Below, in pieces: positions 9,501 through 18,672 of a stretch of DNA of 64,000 nucleotides (position 1 is the first letter of the stretch; the number at the start of each line of letters is the position of its first letter). The position numbers were made by a program, and so were the translations under genes. The stretch spans positions 62,001 through 126,000 of the forward strand of contig DAKJ01000016.1 of assembly GCA_002496565.1 (NCBI GenBank). The letters run 5' to 3'. The notes beneath the pieces are model-generated. The model saw only the letters and a program-made list of their open reading frames with translations, did no database searches and was not told where the DNA came from. Source of the stretch: Methanosarcina sp. UBA289. GTDB lineage: Archaea; Halobacteriota; Methanosarcinia; Methanosarcinales; Methanosarcinaceae.

Positions 9501-10301
9501 TTAGATAAAACATTCAGGCTCCTTCGGCTGGCTATATAGCGTATGGAGACGCACTGATGCGTCTTTAACCAGCCCGGGTTTCATAGTTCTGGCACTTTGT
9601 GGGCAGTTTTTGATACACGCACAGCAGGTAATGCATTTTTCTATATCAATCAAACGGGAATTTTCCGCATCAACAGCACCAACAGGACACAACTCTGCAC
9701 AGGTTCCGCACTGTGAACACCCATCACTGACTGCGATAAAATCAACAGTCCACAATTTTGTAACTCCTCCATAAGGATAAGTGCCAGGCACATTCACATC
9801 AGAAACCTGAGAGATCGATGAAACAGACTGCAGCTTTTCACGTATTTTCTGTCCGAATACTTCTGCATGATGTAAATCATCTTTATCGGGACGTCCCTGT
9901 GCTGTTGGTGTCTCGGAATTTGAGAATGAGTGTTCCCCGATATATGCTGCACAGGCAATGGGAATACAACCACATTTCGTTACAATATTTTTTAGCTCAA
10001 GTAGTGCATCGTCATACACCCGATTACCATAAACCACAACACAGACCGTTGGTGTATTATGAGCCTGAATTGCATTCAGCCATTCATTTAATAATGCTGG
10101 CACTCTCCCCATATATACGGGAACTCCAACAACGAGCAATTCATTTTCCAATGTCTTCAATGGTTGGTTTCTTGCATCCGGTCTGGTAATATCGATTAAT
10201 TCAACGGTGCCTGGATTAATACCATGCGCAATGCCCTGAACAACCGCTTTTGTTGTTCCGGTAGGTGAAAAATAAACTAATTTCACAGATTCTATTTCCA
10301 T
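9501..10301 (-). CDS. EFR1-type flavodoxin-ferredoxin fusion
   Basis: A 266-residue electron-transfer protein. The N-terminal flavodoxin-like domain starts at VYFSPTGTTKAVV, an FMN phosphate-binding loop. Two [4Fe-4S] clusters follow near the C-terminus (CSQCGTCAELCP and CITCCACIKNCP). It may pass electrons between FMN and ferredoxin partners; its physiological partner is unknown. The start at 10301 is chosen because GGAGG lies seven bases before that ATG. The frame is open a further 44 codons upstream, but that part only translates DNA repeats. TetR lies downstream on the same strand. Confidence 0.85.
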   Translation of the reverse strand: MEIESVKLVYFSPTGTTKAVVQGIAHGINPGTVELIDITRPDARNQPLKTLENELLVVGVPVYMGRVPALLNEWLNAIQAHNTPTVCVVVYGNRVYDDALLELKNIVTKCGCIPIACAAYIGEHSFSNSETPTAQGRPDKDDLHHAEVFGQKIREKLQSVSSISQVSDVNVPGTYPYGGVTKLWTVDFIAVSDGCSQCGTCAELCPVGAVDAENSRLIDIEKCITCCACIKNCPQSARTMKPGLVKDASVRLHTLYSQPKEPECFI

Positions 10302-10341
10302 TTCATTTCCTCCATCAACTGTGTAACTCCAAGGTATATTA

Positions 10342-10395
10342 TAACTATTGGTGATTAAATAACTATTGGTTAGTAAGTAACTGCAAGTTAGTTTA
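10342..10395. promoter_or_regulatory. Three 18-bp tandem repeats upstream of the EFR1 gene
   Basis: Three units begin TAACTATTGGTGATTAAA, TAACTATTGGTTAGTAAG and TAACTGCAAGTTAGTTTA. They lie 41-94 bp before the EFR1 start codon, where a promoter and operator are expected. The 18-bp pitch differs from the 13-bp array before TetR. Operator function is inferred. Confidence 0.55.
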
Positions 10396-10890
10396 AGAAT
10401 ATTTCCAAAGGAAAAAAGATTAGATACCGACAAGACTTTGGTACTAATTTTGCTTGAATCAGAAATCGAATAAAATAGTAGTAAAATTTCTCGCTTAAAA
10501 TCAAAATAGGGGAATTTCTACACAGCCCTCTTTACTTTAACTAATTCTTAATATGAACCTATCCTGGAAATCGGAGCTCTATTGACTTCCCTCAACACCC
10601 ACATGCTGCGGAGCAGCAGATATCGGGCGGTTGCTGACAAAAAAGAAGAATCTGCGGGAGCTTAAAAAATGCATTGCAATTTACACATTCGGTTGCAACC
10701 TATAAAGTTGTTAACCTGTATCTGCCTGAACTGCCGAAAAATCCCTGCTAATCTTGAATAAAAGTTAGCATTTATCTTATTTTAAAATGATACAATTTTT
10801 AAGTCAGCCTCTTATTGAGTATATCCTATTGATATACTTAGAAACTTTGCGATGCATAGCATTTAATTATTATTGATCTATCTATATAAT
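10396..10890. other. Intergenic region with a possible gene tail
   Basis: No complete gene. Around 10690-10750 a plus-strand frame reads ATYKVVNLYLPELPKNPC and stops, which looks like the end of a lost gene; the family is not recognised. The rest is AT-rich. Confidence 0.3.
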
Positions 10891-11037
10891 ATGGTAGACA
10901 ATACGACACACGAAGATATAAACAAAAGGCTTGATAATATAGAAAAAATTCTCATGGAAATCAGGGATGAACTGAGAGCATCAAATCAAAGAGTAAGAGA
11001 AGCAAAAGGCGGAGGAATAGAAGTAAAGGGAGAGTAA
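10891..11037 (+). CDS. Small charged helical protein, unknown
   Basis: ATG at 10891 opens a 48-residue frame starting MVDNTTHEDINKRLDNIEKI and ending GGGIEVKGE. The heptad pattern (INKRLDNIEKILMEIRDEL) suggests a short coiled coil. No Shine-Dalgarno is visible, but a TATATAAT tract directly precedes it. Composition is clearly protein-like. Function unknown. Confidence 0.45.
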   Translation: MVDNTTHEDINKRLDNIEKILMEIRDELRASNQRVREAKGGGIEVKGE

Positions 11038-11142
11038 AATTAGGTACTGTGTAGTCTACAGGGTATGGGATAAATTTTCGGTAAGCTCCAAAGTTGTTCA
11101 GGAGGGTAAAACCCGTCAACTACGCAGAGCCGAATATAAGTT

Positions 11143-11472
11143 TTAGATCCTGATTTTTTTCTTGTACTTCTTCGGGAAGCCTGTAGATTCTATGGGACAT
11201 CTCTTTATGCTAATTTCTCCATCCTCTATGCTTCCACTATTTTCTTCGACTTTTTCCTTTACAGCTCGCAAAATATTAATTATTGTAAAATCGTTGTATT
11301 GTGTTTTGATCCGAACTATAACATTCTCTAAATTATCCTCATATTCTCTCTCAACCCACTTTTTAGCATCTCTTATAGCCTCAGCCTCATCTTTCCCCAG
11401 TCCATAGATCGCATATCCTGTTGCAACTTCTATGTATATTTCTTCCGCTTCTGGTTTCGCTTCACTATGCAT
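11143..11472 (-). CDS. Hypothetical protein, 109 residues
   Basis: An acidic soluble protein with a middle part YAIYGLGKDEAEAIRDAKKW and a lysine-rich C-terminus. The glycine-containing start followed by an alanine-rich helix resembles small alpha-beta domains such as HicB-like folds, but the match is too weak to name. No membrane segment. No close operon partner; the upstream DNA holds two near-identical 20-bp T-rich blocks (about 11478-11518). Confidence 0.5.
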   Translation of the reverse strand: MHSEAKPEAEEIYIEVATGYAIYGLGKDEAEAIRDAKKWVEREYEDNLENVIVRIKTQYNDFTIINILRAVKEKVEENSGSIEDGEISIKRCPIESTGFPKKYKKKIRI

Positions 11473-11936
11473 ACTTATTTTTTGATTATTCCCTAAGGTT
11501 TTTTGATTACTCCTTAACGTGGATGTTGTCGGAAATATTGGCAGTACTCCAGCTACACTGCTGGTCAGGTGATCAAAAATTTTAAGACGGTGTACTGAAC
11601 TTTAAGGTATTTTAAATTTACATCACTTACTTTATGTTATAATCTTTTCTTTTTTGTTACATATTATGCAAAGGTAGGAAAATCAATTTTGAAAAAAATT
11701 TAATTTATATTAGGAATTTATTTCCGAAAAATAAGATCATCCGCTAGCTGAGGATAGATTTTCGTATAAAAGTCTTTCTAAAAAAAATAATTATCTATGT
11801 ATTATATACTGGCTATGAATATGCTTAATTGTTATTTAATATGCTGAATTGTCATCTCTAGAATTTATCCTATCCGCAGCAAAAAACCAGACATAATAAG
11901 GCTGTAAATCCGGAAGGAAAAAATGAGGAAACAGTG
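11473..11936. other. AT-rich intergenic region before the C45 gene
   Basis: No gene seen. A 20-bp block of the TTTTTTGATTATTCCCTAAG type occurs twice in tandem near its left end. The remainder is AT-rich and probably holds the promoters of the two divergent neighbours. Confidence 0.35.
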
Positions 11937-13076
11937 ATGAAATTAACGACCGCACATTATCTGAACCATTCAGGTACAAATTACGAAATAGGTCAGCATC
12001 TAGGGAAATGGATTTTGGCGACGCCAGAAGTGGCAAGGAGACTGCAATCGCCGCCAGGTATGTTTCCCGTTAGAACACAGGAAAAAATCGCGGCAATGTT
12101 TGAAATGTTTGATCGTTATTGTCCCGGTGTCAATGAAGAGATTAAGGGTTTTGCCGATATGGTCAACATTGACCCGGCACAGGTATTGTTTTATTCCATA
12201 AGTTTCTTTGCTCACGGATGCAATGTGATGGCGCTAAGGCCAGAAAAAAACCTGGAAGGACATACTATTTTAGCTTACACCTACGATTTTACCGATGTAC
12301 TGGAGGAGATGTGCCTGGCGACTACTTCCGTTACCGGTAAATATAGCCATACAGGTTCTCAGTGCAATATTTTCGGACGGGCCAATGGCGTAAATGAACA
12401 CGGATTAGCTCTCTGTCAATCGTCCAATGGTATACCCGTAACGCCTATTGAAGGTTTAGGATTGGATCCTCAACTTTCTGGCCTGAATTTCTGGTGCGTT
12501 ATCCGTGCTCTGCTGGAAAACTGTAAAAATATCTCCGAAGCTTTGGAATACCTGGAAAAGATGCCTATTTCCTATAATATGAATTTGATGATGGGAGATG
12601 CATCCGGGGATATTGCGCTATTTGAGAATCTCCACGGGTTTAAGGCATATAAGATTGTAACCGCCTCAGATCCTAAAGGATTCCTCTGTGCTAGTAATCA
12701 TGCCGTTTTACCTGAAATGTTAGCACAGGAAAATGACCGCTGGAAGGGTTCGGTAAAACGTTTTGAGGTAATCTGGAACACTTTTACTGCCAAACAGAAA
12801 ATCTCCAAGGAAGATATCAGGCAACTGATTTCAACCAGCTACCCCCAAGGCCTGTGCACCCATTTTTATGACCCACTGAATATGTTTGGAATGTTATATG
12901 GAGGCATCTTTGATATCGAGGAAAAGACAATAAACATTACTTTTGGCACGCCACAGCATAATCCTTGGAGAAAGTTTAACGTGGGAGTAAAGGATACAAA
13001 TCAAGTTTTCAAGGTTTCCTTGCCTTACGAGCAGCCGCCAAAGGACTTTTTTGAAATGACGGAAGAGATAATCTGA
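11937..13076 (+). CDS. C45-family autoproteolytic acyltransferase/hydrolase
   Basis: A 379-residue Ntn-hydrolase of the peptidase C45 / acyl-CoA:6-aminopenicillanate acyltransferase-like family. In this fold a Cys becomes the N-terminal nucleophile after self-cleavage. Here the likely residue is in FFAHGCNVMA (Cys96 counting from the GTG), with an ARG-like ILAYTYDF strand after it and a conserved NEHGLALCQSSN block. Family members hydrolyse or transfer acyl groups on amide bonds; this substrate is unknown. The ATG at 11937 is preferred over the GTG at 11934 because GAGG lies eight bases before it. No signal peptide. It stands alone. Confidence 0.8.
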   Translation: MKLTTAHYLNHSGTNYEIGQHLGKWILATPEVARRLQSPPGMFPVRTQEKIAAMFEMFDRYCPGVNEEIKGFADMVNIDPAQVLFYSISFFAHGCNVMALRPEKNLEGHTILAYTYDFTDVLEEMCLATTSVTGKYSHTGSQCNIFGRANGVNEHGLALCQSSNGIPVTPIEGLGLDPQLSGLNFWCVIRALLENCKNISEALEYLEKMPISYNMNLMMGDASGDIALFENLHGFKAYKIVTASDPKGFLCASNHAVLPEMLAQENDRWKGSVKRFEVIWNTFTAKQKISKEDIRQLISTSYPQGLCTHFYDPLNMFGMLYGGIFDIEEKTINITFGTPQHNPWRKFNVGVKDTNQVFKVSLPYEQPPKDFFEMTEEII

Positions 13077-13516
13077 ACATTAAATCGGAATGATATTCCT
13101 GTAGAGATATTTTTATAAAAACCCAAAACTGCAGACCTATTCCAATATCGGAAGATATCAAGCAAAGTACCTATGTGCTTCTTATCGTTTTTGCATTTAC
13201 CCTTGTTTATCGAAGGAAACAAGTATATTCCTATATACTTTAGAATGATTGAGAAAACAAGCACATAGAGATTTGTGGAATATTTTGCCTGGAATGGACA
13301 ATTTTATTTGAAAAACAAAAGTTCTTATAATTTTAACTCAGATGATTTCTTGGAGTTTTTTTACTATTTTTTAGTATTTTTTTGACTGTTTATATATTAC
13401 TGAGATGTGTCAACATGCAATATATTTTTATATATTCTGTTAACAGATCCCTACTTGAGCCTCAAAAATAAAAAAGAAATATATCATGTTGTATCGTATT
13501 AAATGAAGGTGTAAAC
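13077..13516. other. AT-rich intergenic region
   Basis: No coding sequence recognised. Long A/T tracts around 13320-13460 may hold the promoter of the adjacent acetyltransferase pseudogene. Confidence 0.4.
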
Positions 13517-14145
13517 ATGGGAAACAGATACCAAAAATAGATTTTGAAACCTGGAAAAGAAAAGAGTATTGTCAGATATATAAGAATGTAGTGTAACCTC
13601 AATATCGTGTGAGTTTTGAACTTGATGTGACGAACTTTAAAAATCGCGTTAAAGAATACAATTGGCCGTTTACGATGGCATTTATATTTGCCGTTACGAA
13701 ATGCGCAAATGAAATCGAGGAATTTCGGTATCGTTTTCTTGATGGTGAAGTTGTGTTATACGAGTCCATTGACACCTCATTTACATATCTGGATAAAGAA
13801 ACAGAATTATTTAAGGTAGTAAATGTTCCCATGCAGTACGCAATTGAGAAGTTTGTACAACTGGTAACCGTAACGGCAGAAAATCAAAAAGAACATTTTA
13901 CAGGACCTGTAGAAAATGATGTATATCAATTCTCGGCCTTGCCGTGGATAACATTTACGCATATTTCGCATACGGATTTCGGAAACAGGGAAAAAGCGCA
14001 GCCCATATTTGATTGGGGAAAATATCAAGAAAGAGAAGGCAAATTTATGATACCGTTTGCAGTTCAGGTTCATCATGCATTTGTTGATGGTATTCATATT
14101 GGCAAACTTGCGGATGAGCTACAGAGATACCTGGATGAAGTGTAG
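13517..14145 (+). pseudogene. Chloramphenicol-acetyltransferase-like gene, copy 1 (longest, damaged)
   Basis: A CAT-fold acyltransferase. ATG at 13517 opens the gene, but the frame shifts by one within about 10 codons. The correct frame then reads IDFETWKRKEYCQIYKN and meets a TAA at about 13591. From 13609 (GTG) an open frame of 178 codons continues to the end and includes VHHAFVDGIH, the catalytic His motif (HHxxxDG). A normal CAT has about 215 residues, so the N-terminal strand and helix are lost from this frame. Two further copies of its 3' part lie at 20.4 and 24.4 kb. A restart at the GTG could in principle give a protein, but folding and trimerisation are doubtful. Confidence 0.7.
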
Positions 14146-14546
14146 ATTATAAGCATAATGGAAAGGATCAGTAGTTCACTAATTTTTACTTTTCTTTAAA
14201 GTTATGTCCTCAGAATATTGGGTTTTACAGTAACTCTTGTGCATAAAACATTAAAATTACAAGATGAAGGTGCCTTGAAAAATAATGGTTTTAGTGCTGG
14301 AAAAAGATATAGCAATAAATGTTAACCAGAGATAATATAAGGTTTAAATTATATTCTTAGAAAAGTAAAATACTAAAATTTGCCTTTACAGGGGAAAAGG
14401 TTTTGAGGTTTTGTCAGGTCTGCGGGGAAGAAATAATTTACATGCTTAAATTCTGCTGGAAATGATTTTTTTCTAATGGACTTGATGATGTCTTCTTAAT
14501 GTGAATATAAAAAAGTTACTTGAGAGCACATAGTTGAGGATATTTT
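14146..14546. other. Intergenic region between CAT copy 1 and catalase
   Basis: About 100 bp after the CAT stop are also shared with CAT copies 2 and 3. A zinc-ribbon gene fragment follows near 14403. The remainder is AT-rich and should hold the catalase promoter. Confidence 0.4.
14403..14465 (+). pseudogene. Remnant of a zinc-ribbon protein N-terminus
   Basis: A TTG-initiated frame reads RFCQVCGEEIIYMLKFCWK and stops. The FCxxCG...FC pattern is the usual start of archaeal zinc-ribbon membrane proteins, whose next residues would be a second CxxCG; here that is lost. A purine-rich GGGGAAAAGG precedes it. It is too short to be a working gene. Confidence 0.35.
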
Positions 14547-16244
14547 ATGAAAGGCGCCAAGTGTACGAATCCAATGGATAAAAATCAATTAGGTGAGCCC
14601 CTTCCAAGCAGAAACCAAACTGTGGGGGATACTCCTGAATTAACTACAGTAGCAGGAGCTCCGGTGGAAAGCAATCAGGATAGCATGACAAGCGGTAAAC
14701 GCGGGCCTCTTATGCTTCAAGATATCTGGTTTTTGGAAAAATTAGCACATTTTGACAGAGAAGTAATCCCAGAGCGCAGAATGCATGCAAAAGGCTCAGG
14801 AGCGTTTGGAACATTTACTGTAACTCACGATATAACCAATTACACTAAAGCAGCCATATTTTCTGAAGTAGGAAAACAAACTAAAATGTTTGCACGCTTT
14901 TCTACTGTAGCGGGTGAGCGTGGAGCAGCTGATGCAGAGCGTGATATCCGTGGTTTTGCTTTGAAGTTTTACACTGAAGAAGGTAACTGGGATATGGTGG
15001 GGAATAACACGCCTGTGTTCTTTTTTAGAGACCCTCTAAAGTTTCCTGATCTGAACCACGCTGTTAAACGTGATCCGCGTACCAATATGCGGAGCCCAAA
15101 TACTAATTGGGACTTCTGGACATCTTTACCCGAAGCTCTGCTACAGGTAACTATTATTATGGGTGACCGTGGACTACCTTCTTCTTACAGGCACATGCAT
15201 GGATTTAGCAGTCATGCTTACAGTTTAATAAATAAAGATAATAAGAGAGTATGGGTAAAGTTCCATTTCAGGTCACAGCAGGGCATAAGAAACCTCACCG
15301 ACCAGGAAGCTGAAAAAGTTGTCGGAATGGACCGTGAAAGCCACCAAAGAGACCTTTACGAAGCCATTGAAAAAGGCAAGTTCCCAAAATGGAAAATGTA
15401 TATACAGGTTATGACAGAGGAACAGGCCAATTCTATGAAGAATAATCCTTTTGATCTAACTAAAATGTGGCATAAAAAGGATTTTCCACTGATACCGGTG
15501 GGTGAATTTGAATTAAACAAGAATCCTGAAAACTATTTTGCAGACGTGGAACAGGCTGCTTTTTCACCAGCTAACGTAGTCCCGGGGATTGGTTTTTCCC
15601 CGGACCGTATGTTACAGGGACGTTTGTTCTCTTATGGAGATGCACAGAGGTATAGATTAGGTGTAAATCACCATCAAATACCTGTGAATTATCCTCAGGG
15701 TGTTAAAAACTATCACAGCTTCCATAGAGATGGACAGATGAGAGTTGATGGTAATAGAGGAAGTCAACTGCACTATGAACCCAATAGCTATGGAAATTGG
15801 AAAGATCAACCTCAATATGCACTTCCGGTTGAAAAAACAGGTTCAACAGATATCTTAAGGTATGATTTCAGAGAAGATGACAGTGATTATTACACCCAGC
15901 CAGGCGAGTTATTCAGAGCTATGACTCCTGATCAGCAACAGGTTTTGTTTGAAAATACTGCCAGAAATATGGGAGATTCTACTCTCCAAATCAAGCACAG
16001 GCATATTTACAATTGCTATCAGGCAGATCCCGGATATGGTGAAGGTGTTGCAAAAGCATTGGAAATAGATATATCAACCGTTGATTTAAATTTGCCAGCG
16101 CGTACTTCAAGAAAAGCCAATTATGAAGCAAACAATAAACATCCTGAATTAAATCAACCTACAATGAAAAAAGATTCAGGCAGGGAGATTGATACGAATG
16201 GCGATCCCTACATTGAACCCGAAAATGATCCCTGGCTTTTGTAA
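14547..16244 (+). CDS. katA: Monofunctional haem catalase
   Basis: A 565-residue catalase that converts hydrogen peroxide to water and oxygen. The active-site His80 lies in RRMHAKGSGAFG, the distal Asn153 in VGNNTPVFF and the haem-ligand Tyr363 in RLFSYGDAQRYR. The size and a C-terminal tail after the core fit the small-subunit typical catalases plus an extension; there is no flavodoxin-like domain of large-subunit enzymes. GAGG lies seven bases before the ATG. It has no operon partner and sits between gene fragments, which suggests horizontal arrival. In an obligate anaerobe it would protect against oxygen exposure. Confidence 0.95.
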   Translation: MKGAKCTNPMDKNQLGEPLPSRNQTVGDTPELTTVAGAPVESNQDSMTSGKRGPLMLQDIWFLEKLAHFDREVIPERRMHAKGSGAFGTFTVTHDITNYTKAAIFSEVGKQTKMFARFSTVAGERGAADAERDIRGFALKFYTEEGNWDMVGNNTPVFFFRDPLKFPDLNHAVKRDPRTNMRSPNTNWDFWTSLPEALLQVTIIMGDRGLPSSYRHMHGFSSHAYSLINKDNKRVWVKFHFRSQQGIRNLTDQEAEKVVGMDRESHQRDLYEAIEKGKFPKWKMYIQVMTEEQANSMKNNPFDLTKMWHKKDFPLIPVGEFELNKNPENYFADVEQAAFSPANVVPGIGFSPDRMLQGRLFSYGDAQRYRLGVNHHQIPVNYPQGVKNYHSFHRDGQMRVDGNRGSQLHYEPNSYGNWKDQPQYALPVEKTGSTDILRYDFREDDSDYYTQPGELFRAMTPDQQQVLFENTARNMGDSTLQIKHRHIYNCYQADPGYGEGVAKALEIDISTVDLNLPARTSRKANYEANNKHPELNQPTMKKDSGREIDTNGDPYIEPENDPWLL

Positions 16245-16992
16245 CTATTGAATAATGAAATGTGGCATTAGCGGTACTATCAGGTCTAAGAGGAATAGAC
16301 AAATTTATAGGCTCGAATGTAGCTGAAATAATTCCTGGCCCTCATAGACTTGACAATACCTTATTTTTAATGCTCTTGGAGTATGGTAATGATTTGACTC
16401 TTAATCTGTTCTCAGGGTTATCCAGGCCATTACAGTATACCCTTAAGCAGGAGAGATGCAGAAAGCAGCAGAAATAAAGTATATCTTGCTCATATATTTC
16501 CTTTCCTTCAATGAACATTGCTATTAATTCGTCTGAAACTTCGGGATTTTCATCATATTCAAAGAACCTCTCTGCGTCTTCTCCTTCAAAAACAAGCCCG
16601 AGTTCAATAGGTTTTGCTATTTGCGAATCTTCTTTTTATGATTCTACTATCTGTGTTTTAGTGTTATTTATTTTAAAATAAAAACTGTACATTTTAGTCT
16701 AAATACGCTAATTATTTATAAACTTCTATCGTAAAATATAGGACATGAATTGTTTTTAATAAGGCCTGTGCATTACTTTAAATGATTATAACCTGAAAAA
16801 TAATCCAATCCAGCTTATACAACTTCGTATTTGCAAATTGATAAAAATTATTAATTATATTACTAAGTTTTGAAAAACTTGCTTTATTATTAAAAACGTA
16901 ACTTTTTTATGAAATAAATTACAATACAATTTAAAAAAATAGTAGTCATGAAAAGAATATTTTACACTGCCCAATTGAACAAATTATCATTC
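16245..16992. other. Intergenic region with a minus-strand gene fragment
   Basis: About 750 bp. A 71-codon plus-strand frame after the catalase stop has no protein-like features and is rejected. A minus-strand coding remnant lies at 16480-16633. The part from 16640 to 16990 is very AT-rich and empty. Confidence 0.4.
16480..16633 (-). pseudogene. Fragment of a small acidic protein gene
   Basis: Read leftward, the frame gives KPIELGLVFEGEDAERFFEY followed by an acidic helix ending in EGKEIYEQDIL. This looks like the N-terminus of a small antitoxin-like or hypothetical archaeal protein. There is no start codon (a stop lies just upstream) and the sequence loses coding character downstream. Confidence 0.35.
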
Positions 16993-17111
16993 TTAGGACT
17001 TACGCAGTTGAACTGAGTAATCAATATGCTTTAAAAATTCAACTCTCTAAAATCTATATTATCTCAATGTCTATTGTGCTTGATTATGCACTTCAAGTTC
17101 GTAAGTCCTAA
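16993..17111. mobile_element. 119-bp MITE-like element
   Basis: The ends are perfect 12-bp inverted repeats (TTAGGACTTACG / CGTAAGTCCTAA), with imperfect matching continuing inward to about 32 bp. The inside is AT-rich and non-coding. Taking TA as the target site, the element is GGACTTACG...CGTAAGTCC flanked by TA on both sides. It ends 22 bp before the histidine kinase ATG, so it forms the 5' leader and perhaps the promoter of that gene. No full-length parent element lies in this window. Confidence 0.6.
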
Positions 17112-17133
17112 TTCTCTGTAGGAGATAATAATC

Positions 17134-18600
17134 ATGGAGGAAGATTTTTGCAAAGAAAACTTAGAGAAAATTGAAAAAAGATTCTTCTCCATAGCTGAGA
17201 TAACGGGGCAATTAATATTTGACGGTGATGCAAAAACAGGAAAGATTGAATGGTCCGGATCCATAGAAGAGTTTACCGGTTACACTCCGGAAGAATTCAG
17301 CAAATTTGATTTCGCTGCCTGTAAAACATTGATACATCCAGAAGACAGAGGAAGAGTATGGAGTGCTTTGGAGAATTCTCTAAAGACCGGAGAGAGATTT
17401 GGGCAAAAGTTCAGGTTCAGAAAAAAAAATGGGAGCTATATTTATGTGGAAGACATCTCGGTTTTTCTTAAAAATGAAAATAATTATGTATACAGAGGAA
17501 TCGGCTTGTTTAAAGACATCACAGAAAATAAACATGCTCAGGAAAAACTTAAGGTAAGCGAAGAACACATCGTGAAATATCTGCAAAACTTCAGAGGTAT
17601 TGGATTTGAGTTAGACAATAATTTCAATCTCGTGCTGTTGCACGGAGCTGTAGAGGAAATTACAGGCTATAAAAGTGAAGAGTTTCTATCAGGAAAAACA
17701 AGTTTTGCTCAGCTAGTGAACCCTGAGGATAAAAGCAACTTTCTTCAAAATCGGAAAAAACTAAGCACTGGATCTAACTCCCTAGTTGAACAAGAATATA
17801 GAATTTTGAATAAGAATGGGAATATAGTTTGGGTCTTTGAGTCTATTCAGTTTGTACACGATATAGATAAGACAAACCAATTTTACCAGGGTTTCATTCA
17901 AGATGTGACTGAGAAAAAAATTGCTAAAGAAATTATTGACAAAGCTGAAAAACTTCGCAAAAAAGAAATCCACCACCGGATTAAAAACAATTTGCAGGTA
18001 ATCTCCAGTCTCCTAGAATTAGAGTGCGAAAACTTAATGTCCAGTAATCTTGAACATGAAAAAATTACTGAAGCATTTCGAGAAAGCAATAATCGAATTG
18101 TATCTATGTCTATAATCCATGAAGAGCTGTATAACTCCAAAAATATGGAGACAATCAACTTTGCTTCATACCTAAAAAAATTAACAGATGATCTTTTCAA
18201 ATCATATAAAGTAGGAAGTTCTGATATACAATTGATCTTAGACGTGGAAGATATTTTTTTTGAAATGGACAATGCAATCCCTTTGGGTATCATTGTCAAT
18301 GAACTCATTTCTAATTCCTTGAAATATGCTTTTCCAGAAGATAGAAACGGGAAAATTCACATCAAACTCTACAGGGACGTTAATAATAAAAAAGAGGTTT
18401 TGACTTCTCTGTGCAGACATTATACATTAGTTGTTGAAGATGATGGTGTTGGTTTACCCGATTCAATTGACTTTAGAAATACTAGTTCTCTAGGCTTACA
18501 GTTAGTAAATATTCTTGTTGATCAAATCAATGGCAATATCGAACTTAAAAATGAGTCCGGAGCAAAATATACAATACAGTTTATGGATTCTCCAATCTAA
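17134..18600 (+). CDS. PAS-domain sensor histidine kinase (HisKA_2 type)
   Basis: A 488-residue cytoplasmic kinase with no membrane segment. Two PAS domains come first (about residues 20-130 and 145-262), each ending in a PAC-like DITE/DVTE element. A HisKA_2 dimerisation domain with the phosphoacceptor in EIHHRIKNNLQ (His281) follows, and then a HATPase domain with NELISNSLKYAF (N box), VEDDGVGLP (G1) and SSLGLQLV (G2). Such kinases are common and mostly orphan in Methanosarcina. The PAS domains should sense redox or small molecules. TAGGAGA precedes the ATG. A terpene-synthase-like gene follows after about 60 bp on the same strand, so they may be co-transcribed. Confidence 0.92.
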   Translation: MEEDFCKENLEKIEKRFFSIAEITGQLIFDGDAKTGKIEWSGSIEEFTGYTPEEFSKFDFAACKTLIHPEDRGRVWSALENSLKTGERFGQKFRFRKKNGSYIYVEDISVFLKNENNYVYRGIGLFKDITENKHAQEKLKVSEEHIVKYLQNFRGIGFELDNNFNLVLLHGAVEEITGYKSEEFLSGKTSFAQLVNPEDKSNFLQNRKKLSTGSNSLVEQEYRILNKNGNIVWVFESIQFVHDIDKTNQFYQGFIQDVTEKKIAKEIIDKAEKLRKKEIHHRIKNNLQVISSLLELECENLMSSNLEHEKITEAFRESNNRIVSMSIIHEELYNSKNMETINFASYLKKLTDDLFKSYKVGSSDIQLILDVEDIFFEMDNAIPLGIIVNELISNSLKYAFPEDRNGKIHIKLYRDVNNKKEVLTSLCRHYTLVVEDDGVGLPDSIDFRNTSSLGLQLVNILVDQINGNIELKNESGAKYTIQFMDSPI

Positions 18601-18672
18601 ATGCTTTCAATGAAATAACCTATGAAATTTATTAATTTTAGTTAAATCAGCTTACTAAGGATGGTAGTAATC

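Noticed and set aside
13609..14145. CAT copy 1 as an intact gene from the GTG
   Set aside because: Family N-terminal residues are readable upstream in the same frame across a stop codon, so the open part is a truncated pseudogene.
16262..16477. 71-codon ORF after the catalase
   Set aside because: No ribosome binding site and no conserved pattern; it overlaps the end of a minus-strand coding relic.
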